From Zelonia costaricensis (Eukaryota > Euglenozoa > Kinetoplastea > Trypanosomatida > Trypanosomatidae): a DNA stretch of 46,808 nt. The first letter of the stretch is position 1; every line of letters begins with the position of its first letter. The translations under genes were made by a program, and so were the position numbers. Shown here piece by piece: positions 17,401-26,091 of this stretch. The stretch covers positions 1 through 46,808 of the forward strand of contig JASAOO010003359.1 in NCBI GenBank assembly GCA_030849075.1. Direction: 5' to 3'. A model generated the notes under the pieces. It searched no databases and was not told where the DNA came from. It saw nothing but the letters and a program-made list of their open reading frames with translations.

Positions 17401-18698
17401 TTGAACTCGTTCTTCGTCGACGCCACGTAGGCGCGGAAGCGCTCGTACTCGCTCGTGTGGCCCGGCAGCGTGTGCGTCAGCGGAGGTGCCGCGCCGTCGA
17501 GGCCGCACTCCGACCGCCCTGCTTGCGACTGGAGACGCAGTCCGATGCGCCGCATAAACCCCTCTGTCCTTTCCATGATGCTCAGCAGCGCCGAAACCTT
17601 CAGAAGGCTTACGTGCTGCGCAAAGGCCTCGGCGTCGTTGCAGCGCAACGCGTCCAGCCGAGCGCGTGCGTTAGCCTCGTCGTGGAGTTTCCAGTACCGC
17701 CGCAGTTCCTGCTCCACGTCAGTGGGCAGCGCAAGCGGCTTCGGCGGTGGTGGTGGCGCGGACGTGCCAGGCGCGGTGGGGGGAGGCGCCGCCGCCGTGC
17801 CCGTGCGCTTCGTTGCCGACGCCATCGGCGGGGCCGCGCCGCAGCGGCAGCGGACGTGCCACCCATTGTACAGCTGTGCGCCGGCCCAGCGCTGGAGCGG
17901 GATGCGCGGCAGCTGCGCAAAGAGAAGATGGCGTGGCAGTAGGGGGAGGCGGTCCGTGCTCGCACAGGCGCCCGCGCTCTCGGCACCCCTGCGGAGCCGC
18001 CCAATGTGCGCCTTGCAGGCAGCGCTTGCCTTCACCAGGGTATTCTCTTGCTGCGCCACGGCACGCAGGTAGGCCTCGACGCCGCACCGCAGTGCCGCCT
18101 GTCGGCTCGTGGACGAAGGCGCGCCACTGTCAGGCAGAGGGTGGTGCTGCCGCACCGTTGCAGTCGTGGAATCGATTGTGCTGGCCTCAACACCCCCGGG
18201 CTGCGCGGGGTGCTGCAGCAGTTGCGCATACAGGCGGCACCCGCGGAACGCCGTCACCGACTCCTTCACTACTTGAAAGAAGGCCGCCTTGAGAGCGACA
18301 CAGCAGGGGCACGTGTCGGGGTGCTGCGTGTTGCGTCGCGCCGCCAACGAGGCGCCCTCGGCGGCGGAGAAGAAACGCAGGCAGTGCGCGCGAGTCGGAG
18401 CAGCCTGCCCTGGCAATGCCCCTCGCTGCCGACTCAGCAAGGCTGCGTAGCGTGACGGCTCGGAGCTGCGTGCTTCACTCCTCTGCGAGCGCTTCGTGTC
18501 TTCCGTGTCCGCCGCGGTGGCCGTGCGGAAGTGTTGCCGCGCCTCCCCTCGAGGCGGCGTGGGTTCGGCGTGGCCGACCCTCACTTGAGCGGCAACATCG
18601 TGACGAAATATCTGCGGACCGCCAAGAGACGCGAGCGCGTCGCAGAGCCGTCGATGCGTGCCCACAACGCGCCGCGTCGCTGTGGAGCTCTCGGACAT
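14460..18698 (-). CDS. SNF2-family ATP-dependent DNA translocase / chromatin remodeller
   Basis: 1412 residues from the first ATG; the frame is open upstream only to a GTG. The SNF2 ATPase core is complete. The Q-like LLPHQMDGLRFL and motif I DEMGVGKT lie at about 452-486, DEAH at about 594-597, and LTGTPLSSDLQELWSLL and LLRRTKADVD follow. In the second lobe are KAVLFTHWLDC (motif IV), SIKAGGCGINLQ (motif V) and ARVYRIGQR (motif VI, about 1025-1033). A poorly conserved Ser/Asp/Ala-rich insert separates the lobes. The first 440 residues lack a recognised domain but include a CPCC cluster. The C-terminal 350 residues are Ala/Arg/Glu-rich. Such enzymes slide or evict nucleosomes or act in repair. 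The subfamily cannot be settled by eye; ISWI/CHD1L-like features are present without visible reader domains. Confidence 0.93.
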   Translation of the reverse strand: MSESSTATRRVVGTHRRLCDALASLGGPQIFRHDVAAQVRVGHAEPTPPRGEARQHFRTATAADTEDTKRSQRSEARSSEPSRYAALLSRQRGALPGQAAPTRAHCLRFFSAAEGASLAARRNTQHPDTCPCCVALKAAFFQVVKESVTAFRGCRLYAQLLQHPAQPGGVEASTIDSTTATVRQHHPLPDSGAPSSTSRQAALRCGVEAYLRAVAQQENTLVKASAACKAHIGRLRRGAESAGACASTDRLPLLPRHLLFAQLPRIPLQRWAGAQLYNGWHVRCRCGAAPPMASATKRTGTAAAPPPTAPGTSAPPPPPKPLALPTDVEQELRRYWKLHDEANARARLDALRCNDAEAFAQHVSLLKVSALLSIMERTEGFMRRIGLRLQSQAGRSECGLDGAAPPLTHTLPGHTSEYERFRAYVASTKNEFKLTHRVDAFVAAQPPGLEATLLPHQMDGLRFLVSLDANQINGILADEMGVGKTIQTLAFLLHLKQQRTSLLAHHGRGGGAAPGTEALSARPHLVLAPLSVIREWREACEQFVPLALRVALFQELPDPVHDAAQYDLVLLPIHAVRHVAAEAARVPWHYLVVDEAHKAVANLRTITARCILGLPCRRRLVLTGTPLSSDLQELWSLLHFLNPRVFTDNDAFEEVFRRPFRVYGAQEMELTEEERGLLILRLHQVLRPFLLRRTKADVDTSLRMTFHHVWCPMGAVQQRLLCMLREERRTPAMLTGTLGSSTSSTSSDNEESVEAAAATDQAAGEPSCARATHALQADTSVALPVPAADPIACDFGDAGSDVDALDALVRRHLPGLAAQECDGDLCRAVQANKALGLRNAGVSESAAQLVCNHAFLLPFFSQVLHRHGLDELAHEMGTATDRGEQTHSSPRPDGAAEAGADPTTRPRGAAGVTLACSGKFLVLHLLLSRLYAAGRKAVLFTHWLDCVDLLTEYLHSRGYGPHTEVLTGASSEAERRASVRRFREDPTCFFFVLSIKAGGCGINLQAAHVVVLLDRDYTATNEDQALARVYRIGQRHTVRAVYLSTDDVSEQRVAQRAAEKNQPREAIINAGVYHLREAAATEEVQRSEVQHVRSDPLWQRVPELTSLSCAAGDVAGAPVAAEPFWAALAHFVEELDELVLTEEDRAVLAHTEKSAEARGSAAEAAGSAAARLRATRPPATLEELRRLLEPACEDAAAASATPSEAAAETRTRRAEGSLGRGAVDIETLTESEPLEEEAGAAGGCLGQARDASRGSAAFPPVSPPQAAPLPATSPGLRAAVAVPNPLHHRALFWLEYVHLWRTAQRGPRLLVAAVDAAVHHDAAREDPAALARRCQRRDRRAAKRLRLASLDVPDAFREACWAEHGIDDDAEVAARYARHVDTLARRGPAKRPRRRRIATPPPLGAATDEART

Positions 18699-18729
18699 CT
18701 GAAAAAGAGAGAGAAGGAGAGCGGAGTCA
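18699..18729 (-). promoter_or_regulatory. predicted spliced-leader acceptor abutting the SNF2 start codon
   Basis: A very strong pyrimidine tract ends in TTTTTCAG, with AG at 18700-18699 directly followed by the ATG at 18698. Use of this site would join the spliced leader straight to the start codon with no gene-encoded leader. Confidence 0.6.
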
Positions 18730-18994
18730 AGGCAGGCGGCCTCTGCTGTGGGGCTGTCTGTGGCACAATTTGCAAGAAACGCAAAATGGGTGAGAAGGAG
18801 ATGCAGTCGATGACGCGTGTGCGAAAGCGCCACGCCCACCACGCGGTGTGCGCTGTCGTGCAATGCGCTGTACTTGAGGGCGGCTCCTTGGACGAGAAAG
18901 CCGGCCTCCTGCCGCGTGGGCAGGGGCGCCGGACGCCGTGTCAATGCGAGTCGCGACACGTTTAGAGGCAGCTTGCCTTCTCAACAAAACACCC

Positions 18995-19045
18995 GTGTGT
19001 GTGTGTGTGTGTGTGTGTCTCCTGGAGGCCCGGGGGGGGGGGGGG
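18995..19045. repeat. (GT)12 run followed by a 14-G tract
   Basis: A GT run at 18995-19018 and, 13 nt later, 14 consecutive G (19032-19045). On the sense strand this is C14 followed by (AC)n, upstream of the SNF2 gene. Confidence 0.9.
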
Positions 19046-19826
19046 CGGCGCAACCCAATTAGCCCCTTTCTCCACTAACTTGTCCCCTCCGAAAGAGGAG
19101 CAGCTTGATTCGCGCGCGTGTGTGTTTGTGTGTGTGGCTCTTCTTTTTTTTTCATCTTATACGGTGGCAAGCCGCAGCACGCGCTTCACCACGCATGCGT
19201 ATCACGCCCGCTGCCCTCTCCTCCCCGCCGCCGCCCTCTCTCTCTCTCTGAAGGCGCGTGCGTGCACTGCTGCTGCAGCCACCACCACAAGGACGCTCCA
19301 GCTTCTGCTTCGCGCGTTGGCAGCCGCGGGGGGTGGGGAGAGGAGGAAGGGGAGGAGAGAAGGTGAAGAGGAAGCCACAGTCGTGGTGCGTGCGGCAGAG
19401 ATGCCTTATAACTAAAACTAAACAAACGCATTCAGCAACCTCGTGTGCCGCCGCGTCAACACAGCAGAGAGCCCACAAGGCCAGATACACACACACAGAC
19501 ACACAGACAGACGGGCACGCCTACAAACACGCAAACAAGCACACAGAGAGTTGCAAACGCGCGAGCTTTAAGCGTCGAATCAAGAAAACGAAGAAGTGCA
19601 GTCGTCGGGCTCACAGCACCCGAGAAAAGCGCGGAGGGGGAGCGGGAGGGGGCGCAGATATTAACGAGAAGGGGGGAGCTCAGCACGCCGCCGCACGTGC
19701 AACGACGAGGCGCCACTGGGAGAAGTGCGGGAGAGCGGAAGCTCACGACCGCATCGAATTCACGGAGAGCGGCAGGAGTTCACGAAGCTGCGTACTCCAT
19801 CAAGGCCTCAACGCGCGTCCTTCTGC

Positions 19827-20693
19827 CTAGAGCAGCCGGCGCTTCTTCGCCGTGTTCATGTACGGCTGCAGCACCCACTCCGTCTCCGCGTCGTCCATCT
19901 CCAGCGTACCCAGCACGACACGGTACGGGGTCAGCTCAAAGCGCGGCCCCACCTCGGTCAGCTCCACCAGCTTCTTCCCCTTCTCCCGCTTGAAGGTGTG
20001 GTGGCGGAAGCTGATGAAGTCGTTTTCGTTGTCAAAGGTGAGCACGCGCGTCGCGTCTGGCTTGGGCACGGGAAAGAGGTAGCGCAGCACGTCCTTGATG
20101 CGCGTGCCGAGTTTCGTGGAGAAGTTCTCGAAGATGAGGTGCGGGTACTGCTCCGACATGGTGCCGACGCCGTCGATGTCGTGGCGCGCTACAAGGTTGT
20201 GAATCGTGAAGGTCACGGTCGGGCCGAGCGGGAGGTGCGAGACGATGAGGCTGTCGGGCACACCCTGCGACTCCTGCAGCACCATTACGTCCGTGTAGTT
20301 CTCCTTGCGTGCCGCGTCCATGAGCTGGTGGACGCTGAGGTTGCCGCGGTTCATGCGGACGGCGTTCGGCACGATGAGCCGCACCTCCTTCGCAAACTCC
20401 AGCAGCTTCTGCGAGGCGCTGCGCGAGGTCGTCACGAGCACGTGCGGGTCCTCCTGCCCGGCGTTCGCGTACTCGTCATCGACGTTCGTCGTGAGCTTGC
20501 GTGTCTGGGCATCGTCCAGCTCCGTGAACTTCTTCAGCGCGAGCGCGTCCTTCTTCAGATGGCCGGGCAGCGGCGTGGCCGTCTCGAGGGCGTGGCGGAA
20601 CTGCTCCTTGCGCGCGTGGATTGCCTCGTGGACGCGCTCGTGCTGCTTGCGCTCAAGGAACTCCTTGCGCGTCCGAATGACGCTGCGCCGCAT
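19827..20693 (-). CDS. IMP4: U3 small nucleolar ribonucleoprotein IMP4
   Basis: 288 residues, close to the human and yeast length of about 290. The start is the first ATG after the predicted acceptor and gives the typical MRRSVIRTRKEFL opening. The Brix domain covers about 85-270. It includes DDEYANAGQEDPHVLVTTSR, VRMNRGNLSVHQL, SLIVSHLPLGPT, the conserved stretch from GTMSEQYPHL to DVLRYLFPVPK, FISFRHHTFK, ELTEVGPRFEL and a C-terminal YMNTAKKRRLL. IMP4 works with MPP10 and IMP3 in the nucleolus to bring U3 snoRNA to pre-rRNA for the cuts that release 18S rRNA. The whole length reads as orthologous and no insert or defect is seen. Confidence 0.97.
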   Translation of the reverse strand: MRRSVIRTRKEFLERKQHERVHEAIHARKEQFRHALETATPLPGHLKKDALALKKFTELDDAQTRKLTTNVDDEYANAGQEDPHVLVTTSRSASQKLLEFAKEVRLIVPNAVRMNRGNLSVHQLMDAARKENYTDVMVLQESQGVPDSLIVSHLPLGPTVTFTIHNLVARHDIDGVGTMSEQYPHLIFENFSTKLGTRIKDVLRYLFPVPKPDATRVLTFDNENDFISFRHHTFKREKGKKLVELTEVGPRFELTPYRVVLGTLEMDDAETEWVLQPYMNTAKKRRLL

Positions 20694-20733
20694 GATGGAG
20701 ATGTGCGGCACCGCGAAGGAGGAGCGCGGAGGC

Positions 20734-20766
20734 CTGAGGGAAACAACAAAGGTGAGAAAGAAGAGG
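20734..20766 (-). promoter_or_regulatory. predicted spliced-leader acceptor, IMP4 gene
   Basis: A classic T-rich tract on the sense strand ends in CCCTCAG, with AG at 20735-20734. It leaves a leader of about 40 nt before the ATG at 20693. Confidence 0.75.
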
Positions 20767-20849
20767 CGTCCAAGTGCTTCACTGCACGCACGCGTGCGTA
20801 CACACGACCGCACACACGCACACGTCCCTCTGCGTCTCTTCCCTTCGAG

Positions 20850-20872
20850 CACACACACACACACACGTGTGT
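20850..20872. repeat. CA run joined to short GT run
   Basis: (CA)8 followed at once by GTGTGT, a small self-complementary tract upstream of the IMP4 acceptor. Confidence 0.85.
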
Positions 20873-21159
20873 CCTCGTACCTTGTTGAGGCGGTGACACC
20901 ACAAACTCGTGTGCCCACGTGTGCGTGAGTGGGTAGCGGCGAACTGTACGGAGCCTGCTGTTGCCTGAGTGCGTGCGGAGCTGCGCTTCCCTGTTGACGT
21001 ACTCAGGGAGAAGAGCAAAGCGTTGATGTGCGTAAATGTGTGCGGGTATGTCAGTTTGGAGGACGCCAGTTATGTCGTCAAGACGCACTCGAGGTGGAGG
21101 GGGGAAGGGGGGAACGTGACAGCCGACAGAGGCACATGATATTCGATTCAAAGGGGGAA

Positions 21160-21171
21160 GGGGGGGGGGGG
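21160..21171. repeat. 12-G homopolymer
   Basis: Twelve consecutive G on the plus strand, C12 in the VPS41 to IMP4 pre-mRNA direction. Confidence 0.9.
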
Positions 21172-21702
21172 TTGTGCCGCCACTGCGGAGAAGCGCTGCA
21201 CACCCATTTGCGGTGGCGGCGCACGGTTCGAGTCCTTGCAGCAGATGCGCACCCACGCGTTTGGCAAGCGCTCCACGTCGCTGCCGGTGACCGCCCGCCC
21301 TCCCCCCTTCTCCCCTGCGCTGCTGCGGTGCTCCAAGTCGACACGCGCGTGTGCCCTCGGTTGGAACTGATGCGTCGAAGGGGTAAGGGGGAGTGGGGGG
21401 GCGGGTCCTGCCCACACCGCCGTGAGGAAGTCGGATCACAGGAAGTCGCTCACTGGCGTTGTGACGTTGGAATGGAGGTCTGGAGAAATCGCTTCTTTTC
21501 GTTGTTGCGAGGACGCAGAGCGCCACGGTGAGCACACGTTCGTGCGGCACACACAGACACGCATACGGCTCGATGACACTGAAGCTCAACCGACGAAGAC
21601 GAGCCCCTTTCAAGCCTCTCCTGGTCCCGTCAATACGCGCCCGCACAGACACAGACACGGCCAGCTCCCGTCTTTCGGTATCGCAGCGCTTCCCTATGCC
21701 GG

Positions 21703-24700
21703 CTAGTGCTCACCAGAGCGCTGGCGGCAGGCGCGGCAGTACACGGGCACCTGCCGCAGCAGCTCCTCCACCGTCTGCGCCCCTGCCGCTGCCGACGACG
21801 ACGCGGTCATGGGCGACGCCATCGCCGCCCCGAAGGCAACATCCGCGCCACCGCTCGCCCGGTCCGCCGCGGCCGGTGCCTTGCGCACGTACTGCAGCAC
21901 GCAGGCCGGGTGGTACATGTGCTGGCACGAGAAGACCACAACCTGCTGCGTCACGAGCTGCCTGCACGCCGCGCAGCGGTGCAGGACGGACGGCGCCTCC
22001 GCCGTCGCAGCAGTCACAGCAGCAGCTGCACCGGGCTGGGCTTCTGCCGCGCCGTCCGCGCGGCCCATGACGATCGCCGCGGTGCGCCGCTTCAAGAGCT
22101 GACCGTAGTACCCCATCAAGTCCTTCTCGCCCACCTCGGACACGGTGGACAGGAAGCCGATCTCCTCCGCCGTCGTGTGGGCAATGGCGGCGATGCTGGG
22201 GCCGGCGCGCAGAATGGGCTCGCTGCCGGGCAGCCGACGCAGCACAAGCCGGACATCCAGCGCGGGGTGCTCCATGAACTGCGGCTCCGCAAGGGCCTCG
22301 AGCAGGTCGCCGAGAAGGTTCAGCGGCACGACGACGGTGGGCGATGACGGCCGGGGCAGCCGCGCCGCCGTCTCCGCGTCCAGCTCCGCGGCCCGTCCTC
22401 TGCGCCGCTCGCCAAGCGCACTCACGCCAGCGCATTGCCTCGCCACCGGTGTTGGCCGATCCGAAAGGGCACCGGCTGGAGAATCTTGCGACTCGGCGCC
22501 GCTGCCGCCGACGCCGCCGCCGCCCGGCACTTCGTCGGTGCCCCGCGACGCCGGCACGGGCACGTCGTTTGCGCGGCACACATCGACCACGGCGACGTGG
22601 TAGTGCTGGGCAATGGACACGTACGTGTCCTCGGGCTTGGTCTTGTGGGTGACGTAGCGCACCCGCACGCCACGTGGGGTGCCGCGGTGCGCCGGCGCCG
22701 TCTCTTCTGTGGTGGTGCTGCTGCCGTCCAGCACTCGTGTAGGCAGGCCGGCGTTGTAGGAGACCGTGTAGTCGACTAGGCGCGCGAAGAGGGCCGCCTG
22801 CTCCTCGCGGTCGGGGACGGACACGACGAAGCGCAGCGCGCGGGGCAGGTCGTGCATCTTCTCCACGAGGATGCGCAGCGCCTCGTCCTCGCGGCCCATG
22901 CGGAACAGCAGAAAGATTTCCTCCTCGAGGTAGTGGTGTTTGTGGCACAGCGCGTGCAGCTCGCGGATGCGCTCAACGTACATGGACATCTGCTTGAGGA
23001 AGGGCAGCAGCGCGGGGCGATCGTGGTCGATGTACAGTGTCGCGACGAGCTGTGCGTGCTGCTTCACCGTCTGCGCAAACGCAGCTGGGTGGCGCTCCTG
23101 CAGGGAGTTGAGGTACTTGAGCAGGTGGAGGCGGTCGCTGTGCTCGAGGCGCAGCACGACGGACTCGGGGTTGAGCGGGTCCTGCGCGGAGCCGTACTGT
23201 GACGCGTCCAGCTGCGCGGACGATGCACCACTGATCGGCGACGCAACGGGCAAGGCGGCGGCAGCGGCCCGCCCACTGCCACTCCCGCTGCCCTCCAGCC
23301 CGCCACGGGGCGCGTCGGCCGCGGCGTGTTCGAGGAGGAGCGCGAGCGTGGCGTCCTCGCTGCGCTGCAGCAGTTCTGGCAGCAGCGCGCGCGCCTTGTG
23401 AAAGAGCTGCTGCTCGCGGATGAGACCGAAGAGCTCGCGGTCACTGCGGGGGGAGGCGGGGAGGTGGAGCAGCACCTGCAGCGCCTCCTCGTTACGGCCA
23501 GCGCAGCGCAGCAGGAAGCCGTACGCGGCAGCGAGGGACCAGCGCGAGGTGCGGCCCATCGCCGGTGAACTTCTCTGCGTCATGTCGGCGCTGGCTGGTG
23601 CCGCTGTGCCCGCGTCCCCTGCCGTGGTGGCCGGCTGCGTGGCTGCGGCGGCGCTGTTGAGCTCGTCCTCGCTGTCGCTGTCGCGGTCCTGCCACCACGC
23701 GGCCGAGGTGCAGTGCTCGCGGTAGGCCGCCTCGGTGGCCTGCAGCACGGCCGGCACGCTGAAGAGCGTGTGGAACTTGTGCAGTGCGGCGAAGAAGAGG
23801 CTCGGGTCGTGGCGCAGGCAGCGCAGCAGCACCAGGTCGTAGTACTCCCCCTGGATTGGCGTCTGCAGTGTGGCGACCGGTGGCGGCGGCAACGGGGGCG
23901 AAGTGTCGTCGTCCTGTTGGCCTGCGCCGGTATCTGCGGTGTCCGCCGCTGCCTCGTGCACGCGGTACTCGGCGGACGCGCCGGTGCTGCCCGGCAGCAG
24001 CGCCACGAGCCGCCACGACTCCCCGCACGTGTCGAGGCGGTACATCCACTGCTCCCACGCGGAACTCTTGTCACGCGGCACGAGCTCGGGCAGCAGCTCC
24101 ACTATCTTCAGCAGCGCCCCAGGCTCCGTCTCGCGGGTGCGGAAGAGGTGCATGAGCCACTGATGCCCCACGTGCTCTAGCACGTGCCGCCGCAGCTGCC
24201 GCACGCGCGACGCGGCGTAGCGGTAGGCCTGCTCGTACTGCCGACAGCGTAGGAGAAACTCAACGTGGTCGTCGATGTCGGACGGCATCGCCTTCACGAT
24301 GGTGTCCACGGACAAGATAAAGTACTGCGCCAGCGGGGACGGGGCGAGCGGGCTAGGGGGCAGCGCCGGCGGCTGCCGGGGCGAGGACGGCGACTGGCCC
24401 AGTGCACTCGGCGTGAGCTCGAGGTGGGTGAGGTGCAGCTGCAGGGGGTGGATGAAGCGGACCGGCATGCGGCCGCGATAGACGTCCGCGAGCGTGTCGC
24501 GGTCCACGACGCGCACCTCGAGGTCCTTCATGACACCTTCGGCGCCACGCTCCACAATGCTGGCGAGCACGACATAGCGCTGCGGCCCGAACGGGGCAAT
24601 GCCGCACACGCGGTAGGGAAACGGTGTCACGCTGGGCCGCAGCGGCTGCGCTGTGCGCGGCTCCACCGTGTATGCCGGCCGCCGCATCAGCGCGGCGGCC

Positions 24701-25995
24701 GCGGACGTCGTGTCGGACGCGGCGGACAAGCGCAGCGGTGAGGCCGCCATCACGAGACGCTGCCCGTCGGGTGCCGTGTTGGCGGCCGCAGGGGCGACTG
24801 GTGCCGCCAACGAGTCGCGCGTTGTCCAGCCGCTTGTGTCGCCACCCACCGCGCTGCCTGCCGTGCCCTGGCTCTGCCGCCGCGCGTGCGACCCGGCGTG
24901 CACGCGCACCTCCTGCACAACGTCCCCCCAGCCGCACAGAAGCGTGGCCGTCGCGAGAAGCGCGGCGTCGCGCTGCGGCGGGTTGCGCTCCCACCGCAGC
25001 GTTGCCGGGTAGAGTGCGTTCTGCGGCACCGTGCCGGAGAGCGCGAGGCGGCGCAGCAGGGCCTCGTTCTTCATGTCGTACAAGGAGAGCTCCGCGTCGG
25101 AGAGCCATGCAACGACGTCGACCGTGTTGACAGGGCACCAGCGCACCTTATGGATGCGGCCGCGGCCCTCCTGCAGCGTCGTCACCCGCCGCGCGTTGCT
25201 CCAGAGGACGCCCTTGGTGAGCAGGATCACCTTGGTGCCCCCGCCGCACACGGTGGGGCAGCTGTCCATCTTGTGGTACTGCGGGTGCATGGCGATGGAG
25301 ACGATGGGGCCGCTCAGCTCCGCCATCCAGACGTCCTTGGCGTCGCGCCGGCTCTGGATGGACACGTAGCCCGCCTTGTCGCACGCCGCCACGTACATCT
25401 CATTCACGGTGCAGTCCACGTCGCAGATGGGCTCGTGGTGGTTCGTGTAGACCTCCTTCAGCCTGCCGGTCGACGGGTCGACGATGGCGACGGCGCCCTG
25501 GTTGGTGCCAAGCACCAGGACCTGCCGGAACGCCTCCATGGCCATGAGGCGGTGGTCCTTCAGCGCGGCGTCGTCCAGCGTGTAACTCAGGAAGCGAAGG
25601 AGGTCCTCCTGCGACGGTGGCGACGCGGACAACGAGGAGCGACGGCGCCCGCTGCTGCCACTTGCGCCGTCGCTGTAGCCCTCGTCATCGCGCTCCGCCT
25701 CCGCCCCTTCCTCGTCGCTGTAGCCGCTGCTGTAATCGTAGTACGTGGTGTAGCTGTCGTTGTCGGCTGTGCCCTTGTCGGCGGCGTCTGGGTCGGCCCC
25801 GTCGCCGTGGCGGTTGTTGCTCGTGTTGTGTGGATCGCGGCGGCCATGCGTCCCGCGAGACTCGCCCTTCTCCACGGTGTGGTGGGAACTGCCGCAGCTG
25901 CTACCAACCGCGCCTCCGCCGCTCACGACCTCCTCATGGCCTGCACTGCCCTGCCCGGAGGCCAGAGGGACGGGCGTGCTCGCGCTGCTATGCAT
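21703..25995 (-). CDS. VPS41: VPS41, HOPS tethering complex subunit with C-terminal RING
   Basis: 1430 residues from the ATG at 25995; an earlier in-frame TTG was rejected. Residues 1-130 are disordered and acidic/Ser-rich. A beta-propeller follows at about 135-560, with a hydrophobic patch like VPS41 (CGWGDVVQEV, then FILSVDTIVKAMPSDIDDHVEFLLRC). A clathrin-repeat alpha-solenoid spans about 570-1100, including LRLEHSDRLHLLKYLN and EEEIFLLFRMGREDEALRIL. At about 1111-1147 a LysM-like module is inserted. The C-terminal RING starts at CAAC (about 1338) and continues CQHMYHPAC, with the last CRAC pair about 45 residues later. VPS41 is the HOPS subunit that contacts Rab7/Ypt7 and AP-3 and tethers membranes before fusion with lysosomes. 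The family's usual length is about 850-1000, so this copy is enlarged by inserts. Confidence 0.92.
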   Translation of the reverse strand: MHSSASTPVPLASGQGSAGHEEVVSGGGAVGSSCGSSHHTVEKGESRGTHGRRDPHNTSNNRHGDGADPDAADKGTADNDSYTTYYDYSSGYSDEEGAEAERDDEGYSDGASGSSGRRRSSLSASPPSQEDLLRFLSYTLDDAALKDHRLMAMEAFRQVLVLGTNQGAVAIVDPSTGRLKEVYTNHHEPICDVDCTVNEMYVAACDKAGYVSIQSRRDAKDVWMAELSGPIVSIAMHPQYHKMDSCPTVCGGGTKVILLTKGVLWSNARRVTTLQEGRGRIHKVRWCPVNTVDVVAWLSDAELSLYDMKNEALLRRLALSGTVPQNALYPATLRWERNPPQRDAALLATATLLCGWGDVVQEVRVHAGSHARRQSQGTAGSAVGGDTSGWTTRDSLAAPVAPAAANTAPDGQRLVMAASPLRLSAASDTTSAAAALMRRPAYTVEPRTAQPLRPSVTPFPYRVCGIAPFGPQRYVVLASIVERGAEGVMKDLEVRVVDRDTLADVYRGRMPVRFIHPLQLHLTHLELTPSALGQSPSSPRQPPALPPSPLAPSPLAQYFILSVDTIVKAMPSDIDDHVEFLLRCRQYEQAYRYAASRVRQLRRHVLEHVGHQWLMHLFRTRETEPGALLKIVELLPELVPRDKSSAWEQWMYRLDTCGESWRLVALLPGSTGASAEYRVHEAAADTADTGAGQQDDDTSPPLPPPPVATLQTPIQGEYYDLVLLRCLRHDPSLFFAALHKFHTLFSVPAVLQATEAAYREHCTSAAWWQDRDSDSEDELNSAAAATQPATTAGDAGTAAPASADMTQRSSPAMGRTSRWSLAAAYGFLLRCAGRNEEALQVLLHLPASPRSDRELFGLIREQQLFHKARALLPELLQRSEDATLALLLEHAAADAPRGGLEGSGSGSGRAAAAALPVASPISGASSAQLDASQYGSAQDPLNPESVVLRLEHSDRLHLLKYLNSLQERHPAAFAQTVKQHAQLVATLYIDHDRPALLPFLKQMSMYVERIRELHALCHKHHYLEEEIFLLFRMGREDEALRILVEKMHDLPRALRFVVSVPDREEQAALFARLVDYTVSYNAGLPTRVLDGSSTTTEETAPAHRGTPRGVRVRYVTHKTKPEDTYVSIAQHYHVAVVDVCRANDVPVPASRGTDEVPGGGGVGGSGAESQDSPAGALSDRPTPVARQCAGVSALGERRRGRAAELDAETAARLPRPSSPTVVVPLNLLGDLLEALAEPQFMEHPALDVRLVLRRLPGSEPILRAGPSIAAIAHTTAEEIGFLSTVSEVGEKDLMGYYGQLLKRRTAAIVMGRADGAAEAQPGAAAAVTAATAEAPSVLHRCAACRQLVTQQVVVFSCQHMYHPACVLQYVRKAPAAADRASGGADVAFGAAMASPMTASSSAAAGAQTVEELLRQVPVYCRACRQRSGEH

Positions 25996-26028
25996 TGCCA
26001 ACGACGCCGCGGGAGCAGAGACCCGCAG

Positions 26029-26054
26029 CTGAAGCAGAGAAGAAGAAAAAAAAA
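26029..26054 (-). promoter_or_regulatory. predicted spliced-leader acceptor, VPS41 gene
   Basis: A T9 stretch and TTCTTCTTCT tract on the sense strand end in CTTCAG, with AG at 26030-26029. The leader would be about 33 nt, which supports the ATG at 25995. Confidence 0.75.
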
Positions 26055-26071
26055 CTGCGAGCGTGCGTTAC

Positions 26072-26091
26072 TGTGTGTGTGTGTGTGTGTG
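26072..26091. repeat. (GT)10 microsatellite
   Basis: A clean GT run just upstream of the VPS41 acceptor tract. Confidence 0.9.

Larger units (their letters stand above)
18699..19826. other. inter-gene spacer, SNF2 to IMP4 gene
   Basis: About 1.13 kb without a credible gene. It holds the SNF2 acceptor at the left, a GT run (18995-19018), a 14-G homopolymer (19032-19045), a T-run near 19144-19151 and CA-rich blocks around 19487-19505. The right end is the 3' UTR of IMP4. Confidence 0.65.
20694..21702. other. inter-gene spacer, IMP4 to VPS41 gene
   Basis: About 1.0 kb with no gene visible. It holds the IMP4 acceptor (20734-20735), a CA run turning into GT (20850-20872) and a 12-G run (21160-21171). 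A GGTTCGAGTCC string (21225-21235) resembles a tRNA B box but no tRNA can be built around it. Confidence 0.65.

Noticed and set aside
18699..18959. Upstream in-frame extension of the SNF2 protein
   Set aside because: It begins with GTG and would translate the pyrimidine tract of the predicted acceptor.
21225..21235. String GGTTCGAGTCC resembling a tRNA B box
   Set aside because: The T-stem has a mismatch, and no matching acceptor stem or A box can be found at the right spacing.
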